From Mycobacterium sp. URHB0044 (GTDB taxonomy: Bacteria; Actinomycetota; Actinomycetes; Mycobacteriales; Mycobacteriaceae), in contig NZ_JIAW01000009.1 in the NCBI RefSeq assembly GCF_000620625.1, positions 124,001-188,000 on the forward strand: a stretch of 64,000 nt of DNA, given 5' to 3'. A program made the position numbers and the translations under genes. The notes beneath the pieces were generated by a model. It saw only the letters and a program-made list of their open reading frames with translations. It searched no databases and was not told the DNA's origin. Shown in pieces: positions 58,597 through 64,000 of this stretch (position 1 is the first letter of the stretch; the number at the start of each line of letters is the position of its first letter).

Positions 58597-59202
58597 TCAG
58601 GAGTAGCGATTCCTTCGCCGGCGGTCGTCGTCGGCCGAGTCGCCGTCCGTCGGCGATCCAAGCAGACGGTCCCATGCAGCGAATCGGGCCCGATCGAGCC
58701 GACTCCGCACCGCGTAGGCCAACGTGACCATGGCTGCCGCGACGACGAGCCACAGCGACACCGCGGCCCCTACGGCGTCCAAGCCGGCCCGTCCGGGAGC
58801 TGCCGGGTCCGGAGCTTGCCGGCCGTGGGAGTCGACCCAGATGGCTTCTCGGTCACCAGCTTTGGCTCTCTTCGGCCAGCTGATGGTGTCAATGTGGTTG
58901 GTACCGGCCGCATCCCATCGGGCGCGCACGTTGAAGGAGACGGCGTCCGGCCGCACGACCGTCGTGGTGTCCTCGATCGCCGTAGCGGTCACAGTGTGGC
59001 GAGAGGCCGCCTGCTCGGCGTAGAACTTGGCGCGCACGTCATGCACCGAAGTGCCGACCGCACCGGCTACTGGGATGGCGAGCATCGCCACGAAGATGGC
59101 CAACAGCATGAGCCGGGCCTCGGCGCGGTCGCTGGCGCGCACCAGCGGGTGACGTCCGATGAGCTTCACCACCCAGCTGCGAAAAACGCCGAAGGTGTGC
59201 AT
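58597..59202 (-). CDS. Rv1733c-like membrane protein
   Basis: 201-residue membrane protein resembling Mtb Rv1733c, a DosR-regulon antigen. Two membrane helices (LMLLAIFVAMLAIPVAGAVG near residue 32 and AVSLWLVVAAAMVTLAYAV near 150) bracket an outside loop with YAEQAASRHTVTATAIEDTT and VRARWDAAGTNHIDTISWP. An RHPLVRASDRAEAR segment before the first helix fits the family. ATG 59200-59202 has GGAAGGG six bases upstream. Convergent with dosS, one base between stop codons. Function unknown. Confidence 0.87.
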   Translation of the reverse strand: MHTFGVFRSWVVKLIGRHPLVRASDRAEARLMLLAIFVAMLAIPVAGAVGTSVHDVRAKFYAEQAASRHTVTATAIEDTTTVVRPDAVSFNVRARWDAAGTNHIDTISWPKRAKAGDREAIWVDSHGRQAPDPAAPGRAGLDAVGAAVSLWLVVAAAMVTLAYAVRSRLDRARFAAWDRLLGSPTDGDSADDDRRRRNRYS

Positions 59203-59430
59203 GTCCGTCCCTTCCGTAGCCGATGTTCGCCAGTCTCAGCAGCTGCGCCCGGTGCGGCGGCGAATGCCCCGCGTCATCCCTAGGTCCACCACGATGTGCG
59301 GGATGTCGAACAGCGCCACGCTGCTACGCACCATCGGACCGCTCCCTTGACATCGTAGTCGTGTCCAAGGAACAAAACGTCGTGTTCAGGGACCAGAACG
59401 ACGTGAGATTGGGCACCCTTCGCAGCGCTT
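59203..59430. other. Intergenic region before Rv1733c-like gene
   Basis: 228 bases without a gene. It should hold the Rv1733c-like promoter (minus strand) and the 3' end of the nitroreductase transcript. A half-site CAGGGACCAG lies at 59388-59397 and a CCCTAGG at 59279-59285; neither reaches a full DosR box. Nothing else recognisable. Confidence 0.5.
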
Positions 59431-60423
59431 TCACACGAAGGAAACACCGTCGAACCGGGTCGCTACCTCAGCCAATGGCCGACGAGGCGTAGCAGGCAGC
59501 GCTCCCGCATCGACCGGTGCCCAACCGATCCGAATCAGCATCTGCGGATACGCGTCCTTACCGAAGACTTCCTCGCGGAGGTGATCGCGGGTCTCGCTGA
59601 TCTCCAGCGGTTCCGTGATGGGGCAGCTCGCGAGGCCCAGTGCGGTGGCGGTCAGCAGCACGAGGCTCGTCGCTTCGCCTGCTCGCAGCCGTGCCGTCGT
59701 GTCGTCCTCCTCGGTGCCCAGCGCAAGCACCACACCGTGGTCGCTCTCGGGCGACGTATCCGGCGACTGGACCAGAGTGGCGCCCGCGAAGATCCGTCCC
59801 GGCAGCGCCGCGGCGGGGTCCCGTGCCGGGACGTTGCTTGCGGGAACACCGGCGACGGATGCGTGACGACCGCTCCAGATCGCGAGTTCGTGTGAGTACT
59901 CCGCATCCTGGCTGTGTTGCCAGACTGACTGCGCCAGAGTCGCTCTGAACTCCGTTGATGGCTCCATCCGACGCATCCCGACCCCCATCCGAGCCGCTCT
60001 GGCACCCATCTGTGCGATGTCACCCAGCGGGACCGGCCGGGAACTGTAGTGGCGCCGATCGGTTTGACGCTTCGGTATGGCGGCGGCCAATGCAATGTCG
60101 GACTCGCTCGGCACGCTGGGCTGGACTTCGATCGAGGCGAGATGGAATGGATCCGCCGGATTGGGCAGCCGGTGTACCTTCGTCTGCCAACCCAGGGCGG
60201 TCAGCGCGATGCTGCAGTGATTCAGTGCCGCACCGCAACTGAGGATGAGGTCGCGGCCGTCGGGATCGGTGTGTGCCAGGTGCATCGAGGGCTCGCCATA
60301 CAGGTGCAGGCTGTGTGATCCCACCCGCCAGCGCCACGGTTGCGAGTTGTACAGCGACGGCGCCCTGATCGCCAGCACTAGGGCGGCGCGCACGGTGTCC
60401 ACGTCTGGAAAGTGTGCGGTCAT
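59431..60423 (-). CDS. Acg-family nitroreductase-like protein 2
   Basis: 330-residue paralogue of the gene at 54496. The shared motif is APSLYNSQPWRWRVGSHSLHL, and CGAALNHCSIALTALGWQ, RQTDRRHYSSRPVP and SCPITEPLEI follow the Acg pattern. It binds FMN by family, with probable loss of classical nitroreductase activity. Its ATG (60421-60423) overlaps the oxidase-like gene stop in ATGA. The family is DosR-controlled in M. tuberculosis, and the position beside dosRS supports the same here. Confidence 0.88.
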   Translation of the reverse strand: MTAHFPDVDTVRAALVLAIRAPSLYNSQPWRWRVGSHSLHLYGEPSMHLAHTDPDGRDLILSCGAALNHCSIALTALGWQTKVHRLPNPADPFHLASIEVQPSVPSESDIALAAAIPKRQTDRRHYSSRPVPLGDIAQMGARAARMGVGMRRMEPSTEFRATLAQSVWQHSQDAEYSHELAIWSGRHASVAGVPASNVPARDPAAALPGRIFAGATLVQSPDTSPESDHGVVLALGTEEDDTTARLRAGEATSLVLLTATALGLASCPITEPLEISETRDHLREEVFGKDAYPQMLIRIGWAPVDAGALPATPRRPLAEVATRFDGVSFV

Positions 60424-60854
60424 GATCGACGGATGCCAGTTTCGGCGCCGAATCGAAATCGTCGGCCCGTGATCTCAGTTGGACGAATTCGGATGTACCG
60501 ATGCTTCTCCGTTGCGGTCCACGGCAGGACTTGAGCACATTCCGCCCTTGCCACGTCGTCCGATTGCGACACCACGTGCGCGTATCCCTTCACCACGACG
60601 CTCCAGCCCCTTTCGGCATCGTGGTCGTCGGCCTCGAATGCGACGCGCGGATTGATCTGCACGCCTGCGAGCTTCGCCCCCTCGGCGGTGCGCACGACGA
60701 TCGTGTGCCGTTGCACGACGAAATTGACTGGAAACACGTCGGGTTCACCCGAGACGACGGTGACGAGGCGGCCCAGGTAGACGCTGGACAGTGCCTCCCA
60801 ACTCGCTTCCTCGTCGAGACGGGCGACGGGTTGGTCAAGTTCTGGTGTAGTCAT
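60420..60854 (-). CDS. Pyridoxamine 5'-phosphate oxidase-fold protein 2
   Basis: 144-residue split-barrel protein, paralogue of the gene at 54021. LSSVYLGRLVTVVSGEPDVFPVNFVV and TAEGAKLAGVQINPRVAFEADD correspond to the same strands; the C-terminal HRYIRIRPTEITGRRFRFG is the family ending. ATG 60852-60854 starts the operon with the second nitroreductase gene. Overlap of four bases at its end (ATGA). A DosR-like palindrome lies about 90 bases upstream. Function unknown. Confidence 0.87.
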   Translation of the reverse strand: MTTPELDQPVARLDEEASWEALSSVYLGRLVTVVSGEPDVFPVNFVVQRHTIVVRTAEGAKLAGVQINPRVAFEADDHDAERGWSVVVKGYAHVVSQSDDVARAECAQVLPWTATEKHRYIRIRPTEITGRRFRFGAETGIRRS

Positions 60855-60943
60855 GTGTGGCCTCGAACCTTCCGTGCAGCGATCCTTGAGCCCGACGGTA
60901 GGCCCCCAGAAACGCCCGTTCGCGAGGCATTCGTCATCGCCGA

Positions 60944-60961
60944 CAGGGCCCAATGGCCCTG
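60944..60961. promoter_or_regulatory. CAGGGCC-CAAT-GGCCCTG palindrome, DosR-like
   Basis: Perfect seven-base arms. Read on the minus strand it matches the older DosR core pattern GGGACTTNNGNCCCT at about 13 of 15 positions by eye. It lies 90 bases before the oxidase-like gene and 135 before adh, so it could serve either direction. The match is by inspection only. Confidence 0.5.
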
Positions 60962-61033
60962 ATTTCTGCAACCGTGATGCAACCCCCTGCAACCTACCTT
61001 CAGTGACTACCGACACATTTCGCCGATGCCTTC

Positions 61034-61052
61034 GGACCCGCGATCCGGGTCC
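61034..61052. promoter_or_regulatory. GGACCCG-N5-CGGGTCC inverted repeat before adh
   Basis: Seven-base perfect arms ending 43 bases before the adh ATG. It could be an operator or a hairpin in the leader. No factor is known. Confidence 0.4.
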
Positions 61053-61095
61053 AAAGACTCTTCACGTCCACACCGTTCACGATTGGAATTGAGCC

Positions 61096-62166
61096 ATGAC
61101 ACAAACCATCGATAGCCCCGCCACGGCAGGCGCGCCCACGGAGACCATGCGCGCCGCCGTCGTCACCGAATTCGGTGGCCAGCTGCAGGTCGAAGAACTC
61201 GACCTCCCCGTCCCTGGTTTCGGTGAGGCGCTGGTGAAACTGGAAACCTCCGGCGTCTGTCACACCGATCTGCATGCCGCGCATGGTGATTGGCCAGTCA
61301 AGCCGCAACCACCCTTCATTCCGGGCCACGAGGGCTACGGCACCGTGGTCGCGGTCGGTGACGGCGTCACCGATCTCGAAGTCGGTGACAAGGTCGGCAA
61401 CGCCTGGCTGTGGTCGGCGTGCGGGACGTGCGAATACTGCCGCACGGGCTGGGAAACGTTGTGCGAGAGTCAGCAAAACGGCGGCTACAGCGTCAATGGC
61501 AGCTTCGGCAGCTACATGCTGGTGAACGCCGCGTACGCCGCCCGCATCCCCGACGGCGTCGACCCGCTCGAAGTGGCACCCATCCTGTGCGCCGGCGTCA
61601 CCGTCTACAAGGGCCTCAAGGTCACCGATACGAGACCTGGCCAGTGGGTGGCGATCTCGGGCATCGGTGGCCTGGGCCACATCGCGGTGCAGTACGCCCG
61701 CGCCATGGGCTTGCGGGTGGTCGCCATCGACATCGACGACTCCAAGCTGGCGTTGGCCACCAGTCTTGGCGCCGAGGTCGCCGTCAATGCGCGCACCAGC
61801 GACGTCGTCGCCGAGGTGCAGAAGGCCACCGGCGGCGTGCACGGGGTGCTCGTTACGGCCGTGCATCCGCAGGCATTCGGGCAGGCGATCGGGCTGGCGC
61901 GGCGCGGCGGCACCATCGTGTTCAATGGTCTTCCCCCCGGCGACTTTCCGGCGCCGATCTTCGACATCGTCCTCAAGGGACTGACGATCCGCGGCTCGAT
62001 CGTCGGCACCCGGCAGGACATGACCGAAGCGTTGGACTTCTACGCCCGCGGGCTGATCCACCCCACCGTGGCGAGCGCGCGCCTCGACGACATCAATGAG
62101 GTCTTCGGTCGGATGGAGCGCGGCGAGATCGACGGCCGCGTCGTCATCGACTACCGGCAGGGGTGA
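61096..62166 (+). CDS. Zinc-dependent alcohol dehydrogenase (AdhP/AdhA-like)
   Basis: 356-residue medium-chain alcohol dehydrogenase. Catalytic zinc: SGVCHTDLH and GHEGYG. Structural zinc: CGTCEYCRTGWETLC. The NAD motif GIGGLGHIAVQYA is at about residue 186. NYS-like SQQNGGYSVNGSFGSYML is a propanol-preferring (AdhP) sign. ATG 61096 lacks a strong ribosome site. It resembles Mtb AdhA (Rv1862). DosR control is possible from position only. Confidence 0.93.
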   Translation: MTQTIDSPATAGAPTETMRAAVVTEFGGQLQVEELDLPVPGFGEALVKLETSGVCHTDLHAAHGDWPVKPQPPFIPGHEGYGTVVAVGDGVTDLEVGDKVGNAWLWSACGTCEYCRTGWETLCESQQNGGYSVNGSFGSYMLVNAAYAARIPDGVDPLEVAPILCAGVTVYKGLKVTDTRPGQWVAISGIGGLGHIAVQYARAMGLRVVAIDIDDSKLALATSLGAEVAVNARTSDVVAEVQKATGGVHGVLVTAVHPQAFGQAIGLARRGGTIVFNGLPPGDFPAPIFDIVLKGLTIRGSIVGTRQDMTEALDFYARGLIHPTVASARLDDINEVFGRMERGEIDGRVVIDYRQG

Positions 62167-62198
62167 CACGGTCCCGGGGGCGGGTCGGGCGCCGCGGC

Positions 62199-63095
62199 TC
62201 ACTGAGTCGCGGCGCCCAGGCCCGATGCGTAACTCTCCTTGACCACTTGAAGATGAGCCCAACTCTCGACGAGATTGACGCCGGGCAACGACCGCACGTT
62301 GTCCAGCATTTCGACGAGTTGTGCTGCCGAGAACGCCCTGACCGTGCCGAGGACGTCGAAGCGGCCGAGGGTGCGCGCCACGAAGATCACCGCAGGCATG
62401 GCCGCGATCTGGTCGACGACGTCGCGGTGGTCGCCGGCGAGGCGGACGCCGAAACCCATGGCGCTCTGCCGATCCTGTCCGGAATGCCTGACGACCGCGC
62501 CGACGCGGACGACTTGCGACTCGACCAGACGCACCACGCGTCGGCGCGCCCCAGCTGGCGAGAGACCGACGACCGAGGCGAGGTCCACGTAGGAGGCGCG
62601 GCCGTCGTCCTGTAGCGCGCGCAGCAGTGCCAGGTCGATGTCGTCGACGTCCGTGCTCACCTCGCCGACGGGTCCGATCACGTCACGGATGACCTCGACG
62701 TAGCTCAACGTGTCGACGCCGGCGACGCCGTCCAGTGACCGCAGCTCGGAGATCGTGCGATCGATCTCGCGCGGCGACGCCGTCCGCACTTCGGCCACCA
62801 GTCCGTGCTGGCCACTGGTCAGCGACAGGAACGGCACGTCATCACGGTGCGCGATCTGGGCGGCCAGCGGCGCGGCCGCGCCCCGGACGACGAGACTGAC
62901 GTGGGCCAGCGCGCCGCGACCGATCACCGCGGGGTGAACGACCCCGCGCACCACCACCTGACCGCTGCCGATCAGCCGCTGCACCCGCGCGGCGGCCGAC
63001 GACCGGGACAGCCCCGCAGCACGCGCGATGTCGCGGTGCGTCATCCGCCCGTCCACCTCGAGCAGCTCCACGATTGCCTCGTCGACCTGGTCCAT
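62199..63095 (-). CDS. Double Lrp/AsnC-family transcriptional regulator
   Basis: 298-residue protein with two Lrp/AsnC modules in tandem. Module 1: winged HTH VDEAIVELLEVDGRMTHRDI, AGLSRSSAAARVQRLIGSG; module 2: DIDLALLRALQDDGRASYVD, VGLSPAGARRRVVRLVESQ. Each is followed by an effector-binding RAM-like region, the second containing VARTLGRFDVLGTVRAFSA. ATG 63093-63095 has GGAGGG six bases upstream, which decides this start over an ATG six codons earlier. A perfect 18-base palindrome lies 23 bases upstream. Probably controls the divergent NTF2-like/permease genes. Confidence 0.88.
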   Translation of the reverse strand: MDQVDEAIVELLEVDGRMTHRDIARAAGLSRSSAAARVQRLIGSGQVVVRGVVHPAVIGRGALAHVSLVVRGAAAPLAAQIAHRDDVPFLSLTSGQHGLVAEVRTASPREIDRTISELRSLDGVAGVDTLSYVEVIRDVIGPVGEVSTDVDDIDLALLRALQDDGRASYVDLASVVGLSPAGARRRVVRLVESQVVRVGAVVRHSGQDRQSAMGFGVRLAGDHRDVVDQIAAMPAVIFVARTLGRFDVLGTVRAFSAAQLVEMLDNVRSLPGVNLVESWAHLQVVKESYASGLGAATQ

Positions 63096-63117
63096 CGCCA
63101 GCCCTCCCGCCAAATTC

Positions 63118-63135
63118 GTCGAAAGATCTTTCGAC
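63118..63135. promoter_or_regulatory. Perfect palindrome GTCGAAAGATCTTTCGAC
   Basis: Eighteen bases, fully symmetric, 23 bases upstream of the Lrp/AsnC start. This is the expected place for autoregulation. Such length of perfect symmetry is unlikely by chance. Confidence 0.65.
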
Positions 63136-63200
63136 CCGCGTCATGCACCACATCGAGCACTCAGCCGGATCCGGATTGCCGTTTATGTCACATAGTCCCG

Positions 63201-63224
63201 CTGATCCTGGCATATCGTGATCAG
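63201..63224. promoter_or_regulatory. CTGATC-N12-GATCAG inverted repeat
   Basis: Six-base arms about 100-124 bases before the NTF2-like gene. A spaced dyad of this kind fits an Lrp/AsnC-type site for the permease transcript. It differs from the palindrome beside the regulator gene. Confidence 0.35.
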
Positions 63225-63324
63225 AAACCTGGCTGTAACGAATGAACTGCTTGCGGGTGCCGGCGAGCGCTCCTAGAGTGACGCCCACCACACCTCCAGA
63301 TCCTTCACACCCCCAGGGACCCTC

Positions 63325-63726
63325 ATGGCGACGCTGACCAGCGAGCAGGTATTGACCGCGACCGACCATCTGATCGGCGCGTTCGCGGCCAACGACACGG
63401 CGGCTTACTTCGCCTGCTTCTCCCCCGACGCGACGTTCGTGTTCCACCCCGAGGCCAGCCGCCTCGACGACCGCGCCGCGTACGAGGCCACATGGGCGTC
63501 CTGGCTCGACTCCGGATGGCGGGTGGTGTCCTGCATCAGCAGCGACCGCAAGGTGCAACTGCTCGGCGACACCGCGGTGCTCACCCACACCACCGACACC
63601 GTCACCGCCGTCGACGGACTCGAGAGCCCGTCCTTGCGCGAGCGCGAATCCATCATCTTCGTGCGCGACGGTGACCGCCTCGTCGCGGTCCACGAACACC
63701 TGTCCCCCATGCCTGCCGACGCCTGA
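63325..63726 (+). CDS. NTF2/SnoaL-like small protein
   Basis: 133-residue protein with the cone-shaped NTF2-like fold (HLIGAFAANDTAAYFACFSP, DATFVFHPEASRLDDRAAYE, GDTAVLTHTTDTVTAVDG, IIFVRDGDRLVAVHEH). Such proteins are small-molecule binding or enzymatic partners. The AtzH-like group is found with permeases and hydrolases of nitrogen compounds, but this assignment is a guess. ATG 63325 follows CCAGGGACCCTC. The permease gene follows 16 bases later. Confidence 0.75.
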   Translation: MATLTSEQVLTATDHLIGAFAANDTAAYFACFSPDATFVFHPEASRLDDRAAYEATWASWLDSGWRVVSCISSDRKVQLLGDTAVLTHTTDTVTAVDGLESPSLRERESIIFVRDGDRLVAVHEHLSPMPADA

Positions 63727-63742
63727 GCAGATCGGAACCACG

Positions 63743-64000
63743 ATGTCCGAAACCACGGCGCCCGAAACCACGGCGACCGAAACCGCGGCGCCGCCGAAGG
63801 TCACCGAGGTCGAGACGCACGGCGTCGAACAGATTCCCGACGCCGAGCGCACTGCCCGGCCACTGGACCTCTTCCGACTGGTCTTCGGCGGTGCGAACAC
63901 GATCGCCACCGTCGTGCTCGGTAGCTTCCCGATCATCTTCGGGTTGTCGTTCCGCGACGCTCTGCTCGCGACCCTGCTGGGTCTGGTGCTCGGCGCCGTA
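63743..64000 (+). CDS. NCS1-type cytosine/purine permease, N-terminal part
   Basis: 86 codons to the window edge. The start METTAPETT-like polar region is followed by HGVEQIPDAERTARPLDLF and then RLVFGGANTIATVVLGSFPI with FGLSFRDALLATLLGLVLGA, the usual opening of nucleobase:cation symporter-1 (CodB/PuuP-like) proteins. It would import a purine, pyrimidine or hydantoin; the substrate cannot be read. ATG 63743 lies in CACGATGTCC. Follows the NTF2-like gene; the rest is beyond the window. Confidence 0.75.
   Translation, partial: MSETTAPETTATETAAPPKVTEVETHGVEQIPDAERTARPLDLFRLVFGGANTIATVVLGSFPIIFGLSFRDALLATLLGLVLGAV

Noticed and set aside
59388..59397. CAGGGACCAG as a DosR box for the Rv1733c-like gene
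   Set aside because: Only one half-site is present and the second half does not match; listed only as a note on the intergenic region.
1..64000. CRISPR arrays, prophage or insertion sequences
   Set aside because: No regularly spaced direct repeats, transposase, integrase or phage structural genes were seen; the only mobile trace is the relaxase remnant.

Overview
The window looks like chromosome of a fast-growing mycobacterium (Mycolicibacterium-type actinobacterium). It is GC-rich, has many GTG/TTG starts, very short intergenic gaps and 1-4 base stop/start overlaps, and it carries mycobacterial signature genes: the FAS-II mycolate cluster mabR-fabD-acpM-kasA-kasB-accD6, mycothiol-dependent formaldehyde dehydrogenase, MmpS/MmpL, a wax ester synthase/diacylglycerol acyltransferase (WS/DGAT), DosR/DosS, and F420-type luciferase-like monooxygenases. 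All family names come from my reading of the translations; no database search was run.

Layout. 1-1529: an incomplete F420 oxidoreductase, then about 640 bases without an intact gene that hold a short MobF-relaxase-like remnant next to a tRNA-Val. 1576-12816: ahpE, a DUF3052 gene and a lipoprotein gene on the minus strand, divergent from aceE; then mabR and the FAS-II operon. 12821-22212: glpD and its TetR regulator, divergent from a flavoprotein and a diacylglycerol kinase; DUF3145; an aromatic dioxygenase and beta-lactamase pair; mscR and a metallo-beta-lactamase-fold gene; a SHOCT membrane protein. The order of 1576-21454 follows the Mtb Rv2238c-Rv2260 neighbourhood as I remember it. 22333-36995: mixed lipid and redox genes, including a four-gene minus-strand operon (oxidoreductase, membrane Hsp70-like protein, acyl-CoA dehydrogenase, acyl-CoA synthetase), two SDRs, glycogen phosphorylase, an F420 oxidoreductase and a DUF732 protein.

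37197-41102: a translationally coupled exporter operon, small ORF-mmpS-mmpL-secreted DUF5078 protein. The last gene resembles Rv0455c, a secreted protein implicated in siderophore export in M. tuberculosis. 41276-49608: a cold-shock gene with a textbook intrinsic terminator, the non-canonical MTHFR, a repeat-rich surface protein and a dppABC plus fused dppDF peptide transporter.

49679-62166: a PIF1-like helicase with a C-terminal BRCT domain, divergent from a compact dormancy locus. fdxA, a WS/DGAT gene, a pyridoxamine-oxidase-like gene, an Acg-type nitroreductase, a shortened universal stress gene, dosR and dosS lie in one direction. An Rv1733c-like membrane protein and a second nitroreductase/oxidase-like pair follow on the other strand, then an alcohol dehydrogenase. 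DosR-box-like palindromes stand before fdxA and before the second pair. In M. tuberculosis these families are scattered members of the DosR regulon; here they sit beside their regulator. 62199-64000: a double Lrp/AsnC regulator with a perfect palindrome at its promoter, divergent from an NTF2-like gene and the start of an NCS1-type permease.

The most notable points are the DosR super-locus, the MmpS/MmpL/Rv0455c-like operon, a symmetric shared -10 element between tetR and the flavoprotein gene, the helicase/degenerate exonuclease-like/BRCT fusion, and the relaxase scar at the tRNA.
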